Both the position numbers and the translations under genes were made by a program. A stretch of DNA of 64,000 bases from a bacterium (GTDB taxonomy: Bacteria; Armatimonadota; JACIXR01): positions 186,001 through 250,000 of the forward strand of contig JACIXR010000002.1 in the NCBI GenBank assembly GCA_014360495.1. The letters run 5' to 3'. Positions 53,733-62,781 of the stretch are shown here, in pieces; positions within the stretch are counted from its first letter, which is position 1, and the number at the start of each line of letters is the position of its first letter. The notes under the pieces were generated by a model, which was not told where the DNA came from, ran no database searches, and saw only the letters and a program-made list of their open reading frames with translations.

Positions 53733-54464
53733 ATGGTCTTTGGGAACAAAATTCTTCCTTCCACCCTCATCAATACCTTGGAGAAATGCGGAGAATTTGA
53801 GGAGCTCCAAGAGCTCCGCCAATGGCTTGATTCTCACCTTCCCTTTCCCTCGCCCAAAACAAGGAAAAGAACGATAGATTATACACTTTGTATTTTGGAA
53901 CTCCGAGATAAATCGGGCAAAATAAACAAACACCCTCTCCTCCATCTCTTTCCCTATCTTAAGGATGAGAAATCAAAAATGGAGCTCGTTTATTGGCAGG
54001 TGATAAAGAATTTCCCCTACATAAAGGATTTCGCCCTCTTCCTCAGCGAGAATATTGGGAAAGAGAAGATATCCCGAGAATCGGCGAGCGAATTCCTCTA
54101 TGCCCTTATGAACAAACGAAGTGAGGGTACCTTCCAATCCCTCCTCTTCCTCCTTGAGAAATTCAATCTCATAAAAAGGGATAGAGAGGAAATCCACCTC
54201 TCCTATTATTCTCCCTCTCCCATCTCCTTCTCCTTCGCCCTCTGTGAGGAGATGCTGAAAGAGGGAAGAAAGACGCTGGAAATTCAGGAATTGGAGAATC
54301 ACATGGTGCCCAGGGTCTTCTTCATGAGAAAGGAACTGGTTCTCTCTTACATTGAAGAGGAAAAGGAGCTCTGGCAGATAGAGAGGAGACCGCCATTGAA
54401 CCGCCTTCTCTTCCTCTACTCCTCTCTAAACGAAGTCGTTGATTCGCTTAAATCAAGACTTTAA
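53733..54464 (+). CDS. BrxA-like (DUF1819-like) protein
   Basis: This 243-aa mostly helical protein follows pglZ. Its centre, LVYWQVIKNFPYIKDFALFL then RESASEFLYALMNK and LLFLLEKFNLIKRDREE, follows the pattern I know for BrxA/DUF1819 proteins. That pattern is a (L/Y)W..I...YP(F)I.(D/E)F.. block, an acidic-aromatic stretch ending in K, and a (L)...L...(G/N)LI helix followed by a beta hairpin. BrxA is a small DNA-binding helical protein found in most BREX types; in type III it lies after pglZ, as here. The similarity is by eye and weak, so another small BREX accessory role is possible. It has its own leaderless promoter and converges with the large metallopeptidase gene 8 bases on. Confidence 0.45.
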   Translation: MVFGNKILPSTLINTLEKCGEFEELQELRQWLDSHLPFPSPKTRKRTIDYTLCILELRDKSGKINKHPLLHLFPYLKDEKSKMELVYWQVIKNFPYIKDFALFLSENIGKEKISRESASEFLYALMNKRSEGTFQSLLFLLEKFNLIKRDREEIHLSYYSPSPISFSFALCEEMLKEGRKTLEIQELENHMVPRVFFMRKELVLSYIEEEKELWQIERRPPLNRLLFLYSSLNEVVDSLKSRL

Positions 54465-54472
54465 TCCCCTCA

Positions 54473-57400
54473 TTATGGCGTTGGGGGAACGGACTTCACA
54501 TCTCTCACGATTTCAGCCGGCTGCGGCATTTCCTTAACGCTTCCCCAAGCCTTCCTGAACACCGCGAAGCCGCCTATTCTCCCTTTGAAATATCCACCCC
54601 TGACATCTCTCCCGATATATCCATATCTCGCCCCTATGTCCTCCGGCTTGAGCTCCAACCTCCCTTCTCCTACCAGCTTTCCATCAAGATATATTCTTCC
54701 CTCCTCGCTCCCTATCATAATCGTCACCCTCGCCCATTTCCCCATTTCAATGGCTTTTTGCGCCATGACGCTTTCAACTTTCCCACTCTTCATCAACCTC
54801 AGCTCCGCCTTATTTTCCTCATTTGAGGGATAGAAGGCGAGGAAGGAATCCTTACCCATAAAGGAAAACAAGCATTGCTTCCCCTCGCCCTCCCTATATA
54901 GCCAGACATCAATTGTAATCTCTGGCGAATCAACGATATGCCCCTCAACTATCGCATACTGGTTCCTGCCGTTCAATTGGATGAAGTAACGATTTCCCTC
55001 TTTGCCAAAGACGGGATTTCCCCTCAAAGTTCCATCGTTATCGGCGAAGGAATCCAAGAGGAGTTGCCTGCGCGGTCGGGTGAAGTCCCAGTAGGCATAT
55101 AAATACTTATTATCTCTCAACTCTTTCTCAAGGATTTCCCTGTTGTTATAGCCGTAAATTAGCCCATATTCAATCTTAGGCTTGGGATAATCAACGAGCC
55201 AGACCTCCAAATCCTCGCCCGCAACGACTCCACCAGTGAGCTCGGTGTTCTTATTCGTCATTATCTCCCCGAATCCCTTAACCAATACATCACCGCTCAC
55301 AACTCCATCTCCCAAAAGATAGGCATATTCAAGCACCCTCGCATTTCCTTTCAGGATTACATCATCACTCACCATAGCACATCCCTTTACCCTTGCGTTC
55401 TCCAAGACCTTAGCCCTTCCGCAGACTACTGCGAAGTCAGAGATTACAGCGTTATCTGAGACGATGGCTGAATCCTTCACGACCGCATAATCCTCAATCC
55501 GAGCATTCCCCTCTACCCTCGCATTTCCCAGAACCTTGGCATTCTGAGCGACATAAGCTGTGGGAGCGACGAAGGCGGTCTCAGCGACGAATCCTCCGCC
55601 ATTGGGATGGCGATGACCGGGAACTTGGGGAGAGGGTGGAAGGGGCGGGAAAAGCGAGGGATAACATCCCTTGAAGAAGACCTCATAGGGATGCCGCCTT
55701 TTCCCGTTGTAGCCCGGTCGGAACTGCATAGGCTTATAACAACTCGGCGTTGCTGCAACAGCTAATGCTAATCTTCCCTCATTTGGCTTCAGCCTCATCT
55801 TTATCGTTCCCTTGCTTCCCCTGAGTAGAGGGCTGTAGCGACATTCCCCTTTATCATCTATCGCCACCAAAATCGCTCGCCAGTCTGAGCCCTCCGCTTC
55901 ATCTCCTATTCCCTCAAATCTCACCTCAACCTCCTCCGCGGAAGGATTGCGGACCAGGTCTATTATGTTAATGCCATATTGACGAGGGGAATGGCTGTAA
56001 ATCGGTCTATACCACATAGGGCGGTCGGGAACAGGCTGAAGAAGGACCCTCCAGCGTCCCGCTTGGGAGATGTTCCTCTGATGGTTAATCATCGCCCTTT
56101 GATAGAAGTATTTGTGGACGAAATCCCAATTCGCCATATGACCCGCGAGCTCTCCTATTATATCGCCGAAATCCTTTAATTCATCACGGAATATCCCCTT
56201 CTCCTTGCCAAGGCGCATAATCGTCTGGAATGGGTCCTCTATAGATTCGTCCTTCTCGTTTTTGCGATTCTTCTCCCAGATTTCGTAGCAGAAAGAGGAA
56301 CGGAAGAAGGGGTGCTCAGCGAGATATTGGAGGAAAAGCCAGGAGCCATAGTTCATTCTTGAGGAATTCAGCTCATAATGAGCCCTTTCGGCGTAAACCT
56401 CCAAGGCAGGTGGATAGCCCGGGTGCCATTGATGAGAGCTCCAGTTGGCGTGCGTCTCCCAAAACCATCCCACATAAGGGCTGTTACGGAATCCTCCAAG
56501 GTGAAACTGCATACAGTGAGTAAACTCGTGGGGAACAACGCTTGAGCCGTCGCCCATAGCCCCGGGATGAAGAACTAAGTCATGACCGCCGAAAGCCCAT
56601 CCCTCCTTGTGTTGGGGAAGACCCGTGCCCGTAATGTAAACGGGAATCTTGCATTTCTTGGAGGAATTGGAGTAGGGCATATTGACCCCCATCTCCGTTT
56701 CATAGAAGTTCCAAAGCTGTTCAAAGTATCTCTGGTTCCTCTCCAAGAAGCCCCGCTCTTCAAAAAGAGCCTTTCCGCTTCCATTCTTGTCGTTCCCATA
56801 GAAGAAGATGAAATGGGGAGTGGTGGCATAGTTGAAGCTTCCCTTATCTCGTTCCGGGTTATATGCGTATTCACCCCAACAAATTGAATACTCGTCGCTC
56901 GGCTTGGGCAATTTTGCCTTTCTTTCCTCATCCTTGCGTTTCGCATATTCTTGGTCCTCAGCGCTGAATATGCGCAGGGGATAGCTGACCTTTTTGAACT
57001 CGTCAGTGATGAGGACAAGGACCGCTTCAGAGAACCTGGCATCAATCCCCACGATTTTAAGGAAGGAAGCGGTGAGGGTCTGGGGAAGCTTGACTTTTAG
57101 CTGGAGAGGAGCGGATTTATCCGCATCTATGTTGGAGAGGTGCCAGGTGCGGAAATCGTTTGAGAGCTCGCGGATATTGGCAATATATTGGAGGTCGGGA
57201 ACGCTCAGCTCCTCTAATTTAACCCCTATAAGCTTCCCTTCCCCATCCCTCAGGACGGCAAAGCCGTTTGCCTCCCGCACGAAGAGAGCTTGAAGCTCTT
57301 TCCCATTGCGAAGTTGCCAAGTGCGCATCTTCTTGCTCACGCTCACTGTATCAGTTAAAGGAGAGCGGGACTCCTTCTCCACCCTCTCACTGAATTGCTT

Positions 57401-58288
57401 ATATGCTTCTTCTAATTCTTTCGGCCAGACGAACTTGGGGGATTTTGAGAAATCAATTCCCCTTAGATGGGCTAAATTCCCCCTTACTAAGGGAGGAATC
57501 CAAACCCATTCATTATTTGGGAAGACTTCCTCCATCAGCTTAGCCAAGCGAGGGTCGTATATTTTTAATTGCTCTCTCGTGGAGACGAAATTGTGCTCGC
57601 CTAGCAGGCTGATTCCCGCATTGAACCAAATCTGCACGCCCTCTGCCCAATATTCATGATGATTCGTTCCCGCATAGGTTCCCTGCCAAAGCCCCTCTTT
57701 TTTGCTTTCCTCAAAAGCCTCCTTGAGGCGAGAATCAAAGGAGGGGTCAATATCAGCCAAGGCTATCTCGTGGATTCCGTGAGCGAGTTCGTGGATGAGG
57801 ATGCTCGCTCCATAATATGGGTCGCCTGGATAGCAGAGGAGATTCTCCTCTCCGCAGGAGACAGCGGGACGCTCCAAAGTGGCGCCCAATCCTCGGGCAC
57901 GACGGTCCCAGTATTCCTTCGGCTCCAAATCGCTGTGTTCTGGGATGTCGGTTGTCAGCTCGGTTGGCGCCATTATAGCCACCCTTATTTTGCGAGCGAT
58001 GAGGGCTTTGCGGATATCCTCTCGTCCAAATAGCATATTATTGATGATATATCTCGCCTCCAAGAGGGCATAATCGGAAACCTTTTCGGAAGCAACGATG
58101 GGGAGACCGCCGGCGTCAAGAAATTTCTTATAAAAGGGAGAGAGATTGAACGCCTTAACGACCTCCGGCGGTGGAGGTGTAATTTCAATTCCCGCAGATG
58201 CTCTCTTCGGCATGGCAAAAGTGAAGGTTAACAAGCAAAGAAAAAGTGGGGAAATTATAGCTTCTTTCGGCGATGTTCCCTTTATCAC
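54473..58288 (-). CDS. large secreted mosaic protein: two metallopeptidase-like domains, beta-helix, LamG
   Basis: This 1271-aa protein from GTG has a signal peptide (IISPLFLCLLTFTFA, cleavage near RASA-G at residue 32). Domain 1 has HELAHGIHE near residue 166 (HExxH). Domain 2 has VVPHEFTHCMQFHLGGF near 586 and WFWETHANWSS, as in DUF6055-type secreted proteins. About 905-1020 is a hexapeptide-like left-handed beta-helix (NARVEGNARIEDYAVVKDSA and so on). About 1080-1250 is a LamG/concanavalin domain (ITIDVWLY, GKWARVTIMIG, GRIYLDGKLVGEG). A strong AAGGAGGT at 58336-58343 faces a CTG at 58327 in the same frame, so a longer form is possible. It lies inside the defence locus on the opposite strand; its function is unlikely to be related. 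Confidence 0.7.
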   Translation of the reverse strand: MIKGTSPKEAIISPLFLCLLTFTFAMPKRASAGIEITPPPPEVVKAFNLSPFYKKFLDAGGLPIVASEKVSDYALLEARYIINNMLFGREDIRKALIARKIRVAIMAPTELTTDIPEHSDLEPKEYWDRRARGLGATLERPAVSCGEENLLCYPGDPYYGASILIHELAHGIHEIALADIDPSFDSRLKEAFEESKKEGLWQGTYAGTNHHEYWAEGVQIWFNAGISLLGEHNFVSTREQLKIYDPRLAKLMEEVFPNNEWVWIPPLVRGNLAHLRGIDFSKSPKFVWPKELEEAYKQFSERVEKESRSPLTDTVSVSKKMRTWQLRNGKELQALFVREANGFAVLRDGEGKLIGVKLEELSVPDLQYIANIRELSNDFRTWHLSNIDADKSAPLQLKVKLPQTLTASFLKIVGIDARFSEAVLVLITDEFKKVSYPLRIFSAEDQEYAKRKDEERKAKLPKPSDEYSICWGEYAYNPERDKGSFNYATTPHFIFFYGNDKNGSGKALFEERGFLERNQRYFEQLWNFYETEMGVNMPYSNSSKKCKIPVYITGTGLPQHKEGWAFGGHDLVLHPGAMGDGSSVVPHEFTHCMQFHLGGFRNSPYVGWFWETHANWSSHQWHPGYPPALEVYAERAHYELNSSRMNYGSWLFLQYLAEHPFFRSSFCYEIWEKNRKNEKDESIEDPFQTIMRLGKEKGIFRDELKDFGDIIGELAGHMANWDFVHKYFYQRAMINHQRNISQAGRWRVLLQPVPDRPMWYRPIYSHSPRQYGINIIDLVRNPSAEEVEVRFEGIGDEAEGSDWRAILVAIDDKGECRYSPLLRGSKGTIKMRLKPNEGRLALAVAATPSCYKPMQFRPGYNGKRRHPYEVFFKGCYPSLFPPLPPSPQVPGHRHPNGGGFVAETAFVAPTAYVAQNAKVLGNARVEGNARIEDYAVVKDSAIVSDNAVISDFAVVCGRAKVLENARVKGCAMVSDDVILKGNARVLEYAYLLGDGVVSGDVLVKGFGEIMTNKNTELTGGVVAGEDLEVWLVDYPKPKIEYGLIYGYNNREILEKELRDNKYLYAYWDFTRPRRQLLLDSFADNDGTLRGNPVFGKEGNRYFIQLNGRNQYAIVEGHIVDSPEITIDVWLYREGEGKQCLFSFMGKDSFLAFYPSNEENKAELRLMKSGKVESVMAQKAIEMGKWARVTIMIGSEEGRIYLDGKLVGEGRLELKPEDIGARYGYIGRDVRGGYFKGRIGGFAVFRKAWGSVKEMPQPAEIVRDVKSVPPTP

Positions 58289-58469
58289 GGATATGCATTT
58301 GCTGAATATTTTAAATAAAAGAAACAGCGATATCTACCTCCTTTATCTCGCTGAGGGCATCTATAACAAGATTATATTAAGTTACACAAATTATTTTACC
58401 ATTACAATATCTTCGCTATTCCAACGAAGGAAGACCTGGCAATTTTCATTTCTTACCTGCAATTAAATA
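58289..58469. other. AT-rich intergenic region upstream of the mosaic metallopeptidase gene
   Basis: The 58289-58650 gap has an AT-rich left half that should hold the minus-strand promoter; ribosome-binding-like AAGGAGGT is at 58336-58343 (minus strand). The right half holds repeat copy F and the ribosome binding site of the next gene. No coding sequence is seen. Confidence 0.4.
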
Positions 58470-58558
58470 CGAGATTGCTTCGCTATCGCTCGCAATGACA
58501 ACGGAGGATGTCGTCGCTTCGCTCCCCTCAATGACAAGTGGTTCCTCCTCGCAAGAAT
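58470..58558. repeat. dispersed palindromic repeat, copy F
   Basis: It contains GAGATTGCTTCGCTATCGCT, then CGCAATGACAACGGAGGATG and a second half GTCGCTTCGCTCCCCTCAAT, the reverse orientation of the copy B core. Confidence 0.65.
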
Positions 58559-58650
58559 AAAGCCACATCCTAATGTCAATTATCTCTCCATCTTCACGAA
58601 ATCCCTCCCTTCCCTTAAAATAAACTCAACCCAAACAATGAGGTGATAAA

Positions 58651-59724
58651 ATGAGCAATTCATTCAAATCGGAGACAGCGCCTATCCTCTTTGAGAAAAT
58701 CCTTGCCTCAATTGGGGGGATTAAAGACAAAGAGGCGAAGCAAGAAGCACTCACCGGAGTATTAGAGTCCATCGGAAGGGCTCGTCTTGGCGATTCTGCC
58801 TACCCCCTTTTCAAAAAGGCAATAGAGATAATCAGGGAAATTAAAGGAAGCCTTTCCTCATTCCTCTTCACCTCCTTCGCTGAAGCGCTGAAGGAATCCA
58901 ATCTGGGAGAGAAAGGCGAGGAGTTGGAGAGCGAGATATGGGAATTGGGAAAGGCGATAAAGGGAGATTTTGACAAGCTAACAACAGCTTTGCATATGGC
59001 TCTAACTCTTCATCTCCCTCAACCCGATAAAGAAGAGCCCAATTGGGAGAAGGCGAGAAATGTCTTGGCGAGATTAAAGGGGAAAAGAAGGCTTGATTAT
59101 AAAATGTTTGAACCAATTTCTTATGAGATATGGGTGGGCACGAAGAAAGGATACATAGAGGAAACGAAGGAGATGATTAAAGAGACTCTCAATTTCGCCC
59201 TCAGGCTTCCCGAGAGGGTTCTCTCGGAGCCCGAAAAGATGAGGCTCCTCACCACGATTTTGGAGGGTATGGAGGACGAACAAGCGGGAGAGGAGATATT
59301 GAATTTCGTTTTGGATATCGTAAGTCAAAAGAGATCGTTATTGAACTTCATCAGTTTGTTAGGCTTTGCTCTGCTCATTACTTCTATGAAACTGCCACCA
59401 GATTCCCCGGTATATACCCGATTTGTGGGTTTGGCGAAGGAGGCGGAGGAAGGGGAATTCAAGAATGTTATTATGAAGATGATGCTGGAGAAGTTCTTGG
59501 AATCGGATGTGAGTTGGATGGCGGTTAGGGAGGTTATGCTGGCGCTGGAAGAGGAGGGACCAATTCCCGCTGGGCTTTTCTATCTCGCGAGAATCCGCCA
59601 AATGGCGGAAAGGGGTGATTTCACATCGGGAATTGAGGAAGCGGAATTGCAGAATGATAAGCTGAGAGCTACGGTTCTTAAAATCGTTTCCGCCGTCGTG
59701 AGCAGGAGGGCGAGGGAAGGCTAA
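58651..59724 (+). CDS. unknown alpha-helical repeat protein in the defence locus
   Basis: This 357-aa protein is almost wholly helical, without signal or membrane segments. It consists of helix pairs of about 35-45 residues (FEKILASIGGIKDKEAKQEA, LFKKAIEIIREIKGSLSSFL, LLTTILEGMEDEQAGEEILN, MMLEKFLESDVSWMAVREVM), suggesting an alpha-solenoid of the HEAT or TPR class. No catalytic motif is visible. It starts with TGAGGTGA before ATG 58651. It converges with and overlaps the BrxF-like gene by 4 bases. A role as a binding scaffold for the BREX-like genes is only suggested by position. Confidence 0.55.
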   Translation: MSNSFKSETAPILFEKILASIGGIKDKEAKQEALTGVLESIGRARLGDSAYPLFKKAIEIIREIKGSLSSFLFTSFAEALKESNLGEKGEELESEIWELGKAIKGDFDKLTTALHMALTLHLPQPDKEEPNWEKARNVLARLKGKRRLDYKMFEPISYEIWVGTKKGYIEETKEMIKETLNFALRLPERVLSEPEKMRLLTTILEGMEDEQAGEEILNFVLDIVSQKRSLLNFISLLGFALLITSMKLPPDSPVYTRFVGLAKEAEEGEFKNVIMKMMLEKFLESDVSWMAVREVMLALEEEGPIPAGLFYLARIRQMAERGDFTSGIEEAELQNDKLRATVLKIVSAVVSRRAREG

Positions 59725-60221
59725 GGATTCATATCATATAATCTCCCTCGCCAATAGCTCGCTTGAGCGAGAAATTGCTTATCATCGCAAAAATAAATCT
59801 TGTCTCCCAAAACGAATCCCGTCACCCCTATTATCGCCTTCTTCCCCTTCTGCATCAAACACTCCTCCTCCGCTATCCTCAAAAAGCTTATCTTGGGAAA
59901 ATCATAAAATATTTCAACATTGTCAATTAGAATGAATTCTCCCTCTCTTAGGGAAAGGAAGAGCTCCCTCCAGCCCTCCTCAATCAAGTCCTCCCACATC
60001 CACTTGGGCGCCCTCTTCTCCTTCACATATCTCGCTAAATAGAGATTCGCATTCACGACTTCCCTCCCCAATTCCCTTCCCAGCTTTTTGAGGGCTAATG
60101 TTTTACCGGTTCGGCTCTTCCCCAACAGCAAAAACACCGCCCTCCTATGCAATGGCGATTTAAGGAATCCTTTCATCGCCTCAACAGCCTCGTCTCGCCT
60201 CGTGAGAAAATCCTTAACCAT
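59721..60221 (-). CDS. brxF: BREX small P-loop ATPase, BrxF-like
   Basis: This 166-aa single-domain ATPase has Walker A LLLGKSRTGKTLALKKLG (residues ~31-48). Then come NANLYLARYVKEKRAPK, where BrxF proteins show a LINLNLELSRRLLEL-type block, Walker B EFILIDNVEIFYDFPKISFL (near 97) and a C-terminal IIGVTGFVLGDKIYFCDD, matching the (V)VATWNG...L.YA. pattern of BrxF. BrxF is specific to type III BREX. The start overlaps the methylase stop by 8 bases, so the two genes form an operon and are translated together. The partner ATPase and PglZ are on the opposite strand 6-12 kb away. Confidence 0.68.
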   Translation of the reverse strand: MVKDFLTRRDEAVEAMKGFLKSPLHRRAVFLLLGKSRTGKTLALKKLGRELGREVVNANLYLARYVKEKRAPKWMWEDLIEEGWRELFLSLREGEFILIDNVEIFYDFPKISFLRIAEEECLMQKGKKAIIGVTGFVLGDKIYFCDDKQFLAQASYWRGRLYDMNP

Positions 60222-62526
60222 TTTCCCTCAACTTTCTCTCCGCCATTTCCATAATGGTGCGAGCATTATAGTGGCAATCGTTATAAATCCCCCTTCTCCT
60301 CAACATCTCCTTAACCTCCACAATCATCCAAAATCTGTTCATTAAATACCATTCCTTCAAGCCCGCAATCATTATCTCCTGGGGAGGCAATCCCTTCTCC
60401 TCGCCCCTCTTGAACCTTCGCCACCAGTTCTCAAACTTCCTCACCTGCCTCGCCCTCTTTATATTTCCCCACTCCTCCTTTTCCTTCTCCGTTAGAGCTC
60501 GCCATTTCCCATCATCTGTGTAGATGAAGTTCTCATCAAGCAAATCCTCCAAGCTCCTCTCAAGCTTTCCTCCGCCGAGCGCGGCAAGGAAGGGTGGCTG
60601 AATCTCGCTATAGCTCTTCGGCTCCTGAAGGAATTCCTCAAGCCATTGGAGGGCGGATGCAACATCCGTTATCACGCCGAATATCTGCCCCTGTTCGCGG
60701 GAGGGGATTTGCCCCGAGAGGAAATAATAGCCGTCAATATTCACGAAGTTCTCATCCAAGAGCTTGAGGAAATCCTCGTAATCCTTTAAGCCGAGCTTGA
60801 CCAAATGACCCATATCAATGTCTTGGGATAGGCACCAACCGATGAACTCGCTATGCAATCTCTTCCCTTCCCTCTCCTCATTTATCGTCTTGGGAAGCTT
60901 CCTCAACCTCTCCTCAAGCCAATCAATCGCCTCCTCAATCTCTATCTTCCTCTTAATCCTCACTCCATTGCTTATACTGGGCTTATAGGCGTGGATGAGG
61001 ACATCGTAGCCGACCGCTCCAGATGCATTCACTTGATTGAAAGTCCTCTGCAATTTATCAAAGACGCCTATGTAGGCTAAATTGAAGCCGGCGTTGGTAA
61101 GGGCGGTTTGAATTGCCTCCCAGACAGCTGTTTTGGAGTTGTGGAAGGTGAGGGTGAGGAATCTTCCCGGCTTCAAAACGCGGAAAATCTCCCTGAAAGA
61201 TTTCTCCATCAATTCCCTATATTCATCCAATCCCTTTCTTTGGACGGGATTGATGATTGCTTCCTCATCAATTTTAGTGAAATGACCGAGCCAGGCTTCC
61301 CAGACGAAATTGAGCTCAGAATAATTGATATTGGCACCATATGGCGGGTCAGTGAAACAATAATCAATTGAGCTATTGGGAATTTGCGAGAGATTAGTCG
61401 CGGATTGAGTGGAGATGATGACAGAAGACTGAATGGTGGGAAAATGAATTTTTGAAATTTTTAGGAGGCTTTTATTCAAATAGTCGTTTAACACATTTCG
61501 CTCTTGCATCAAAGATGGAACATATAAAGTTCCTGAAAGATAATTGAGAGGATAACTTACATCCGCACGGAAACGGTTTATTTTGCTTTCCCCAAACATA
61601 ACGCCTGTAAGTCCAAAAAGTAGTTTGTCCCTTATATAATTATCGCCGATATATTCCTCCGCTTCCTTCCACAGTCTTGCGAGAGCCCAGAGGTTGCGTT
61701 TAGTGAAGAATTGGTCAACCCGATAAATCCCCCTGGGATAATTTCGCTTTGGCTCTTTCCCTCTAAACTCATTCCTTGGATACCAGTAGGGGATTTCCCG
61801 CTCCTCTATCTCCCTCAGCCTCTCCAAATCAAATTCACTCACCCTATCCCTTCTCCTTCCGCATTTCTCACATCTATATTCCACCTCCACTGGCTCAGTG
61901 CCGACCAATCTCGCCCTCATTTTGTTGAGCTCAAAAGAGCAATGGGGGCATTCCCATCCCCTCAAAACATCATCCCCCTTGACCGCTACATCCCAGAATC
62001 TCATCTTCGTTTCGCACATCGGACACTGATAGACATCGCTCCAAATCGTGAAGATTATTTCCGCCTTCCCTCCGCACTTACGACATCTCGTCTCATAGAG
62101 CCAATCCATCTCCTCCCTCACATTCTCCTCAATCTCCCTCACAGCCCTCTTGAACTCTTCTGGATTTATGGGAGTTGTATAATTTTTCGCTATGAAGGTG
62201 GCGGCGGGGCAGAGGTCTATGAGGATGGCGTTTCTTCCCGTTAAGAGTGCGGCGACTCCCGTCATCCCCGAGCCGCAGAAGGGGTCCAAGACGAGGTCGC
62301 CCGGGGATGTAAAGTGCTCAATCAATTTAGCGATTCCTTGGGGAGGGACTTTCGTCCAATACATATGAGCGTTATAGATGGGGTCGTTTTTGCCCGATTT
62401 TATGTCTTCTGTATAGATTGAGGCGTTGTAGTCGTCGTTATCGGGATTGAAGGGCTTACCGAACTCCCGCACGAAATCGGAGATATAGGGATTCTCCTCC
62501 CAAGAGAAAAGTTTCTCTCTGTCCAT
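60214..62526 (-). CDS. Zn-ribbon adenine-type DNA methylase, PglXI-like
   Basis: This ~770-aa methyltransferase has motif I DPFCGSGMTGVAALLTGRNA (near residue 85) with LIDLCPAATFIAKNYTTP. Two zinc ribbons (about 143-230) follow: CRKCGG ... CPMC and CPHCSF ... CEKCGR. Catalytic motif IV is DPPYGANINYSELNFVWEAW (near 393), with FREIFRVLKPGRFLTLTFHN after it. DPPY is the adenine-N6 form, and motif I before IV with a Zn ribbon fits the COG1743-like methylases that serve as PglXI in type III BREX. ATG 62526 is chosen because a promoter covers the upstream TTG (62568). No ribosome binding site is seen; the leader would be only about 6 bases. Confidence 0.8.
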   Translation of the reverse strand: MDREKLFSWEENPYISDFVREFGKPFNPDNDDYNASIYTEDIKSGKNDPIYNAHMYWTKVPPQGIAKLIEHFTSPGDLVLDPFCGSGMTGVAALLTGRNAILIDLCPAATFIAKNYTTPINPEEFKRAVREIEENVREEMDWLYETRCRKCGGKAEIIFTIWSDVYQCPMCETKMRFWDVAVKGDDVLRGWECPHCSFELNKMRARLVGTEPVEVEYRCEKCGRRRDRVSEFDLERLREIEEREIPYWYPRNEFRGKEPKRNYPRGIYRVDQFFTKRNLWALARLWKEAEEYIGDNYIRDKLLFGLTGVMFGESKINRFRADVSYPLNYLSGTLYVPSLMQERNVLNDYLNKSLLKISKIHFPTIQSSVIISTQSATNLSQIPNSSIDYCFTDPPYGANINYSELNFVWEAWLGHFTKIDEEAIINPVQRKGLDEYRELMEKSFREIFRVLKPGRFLTLTFHNSKTAVWEAIQTALTNAGFNLAYIGVFDKLQRTFNQVNASGAVGYDVLIHAYKPSISNGVRIKRKIEIEEAIDWLEERLRKLPKTINEEREGKRLHSEFIGWCLSQDIDMGHLVKLGLKDYEDFLKLLDENFVNIDGYYFLSGQIPSREQGQIFGVITDVASALQWLEEFLQEPKSYSEIQPPFLAALGGGKLERSLEDLLDENFIYTDDGKWRALTEKEKEEWGNIKRARQVRKFENWWRRFKRGEEKGLPPQEIMIAGLKEWYLMNRFWMIVEVKEMLRRRGIYNDCHYNARTIMEMAERKLRENG

Positions 62527-62539
62527 TTTACTCAGGAAA

Positions 62540-62568
62540 ATTATAGAGGAGTTGGTGCGATTAATCAA
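62540..62568 (-). promoter_or_regulatory. promoter of the methylase-brxF operon
   Basis: On the minus strand TTGATT (62563-62568), 17-base spacer, TATAAT (62540-62545). The ATG lies 13 bases after the -10, leaving almost no leader. Confidence 0.6.
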
Positions 62569-62595
62569 TTAATTTGGAGGGACGACCTTTTTGCC

Positions 62596-62628
62596 ATTGC
62601 GAGGCTTCCCGAAGGGAAGCCTCGCAAT
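62596..62628. repeat. dispersed palindromic repeat, copy G
   Basis: A perfect 15+3+15 hairpin (ATTGCGAGGCTTCCC and its complement), the cleanest copy of the family. Confidence 0.75.
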
Positions 62629-62748
62629 AAGAGGGATGCGCCTAAAATTGGGAACTTTTTTGAGAAGAAATTCGTCTAAATATCTGGATAGACAAGCTGC
62701 TTTCCGCGCTTGTTCCCACAAACACCTCCTTTCTGGTTTTGCCCCCCG

Positions 62749-62776
62749 GCGGGCGTGCCCTTGAGGGCGCGCCCGC
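62749..62776 (-). repeat. GC-rich hairpin beside the winged-helix gene stop
   Basis: The stem GCGGGCGTGCCC pairs with GGGCGCGCCCGC (one G-T pair), with a loop of about 4 bases, 6 bases beyond the gene stop. It is followed by G/C rather than T on the minus strand, so it is not a standard terminator. Confidence 0.4.
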
Positions 62777-62781
62777 TCGCT

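Noticed and set aside
61711-62244. 177-codon open frame on the plus strand
   Set aside because: Opposite strand of the Zn-ribbon methylase; the Pro/His/Leu-rich product is a mirror of the zinc-ribbon codons.
60214-62526. DUF1156-type anti-phage methylase
   Set aside because: That family opens with a different N-terminal block; here the AdoMet motif DPFCGSGMTG lies near residue 85 with zinc ribbons after it.
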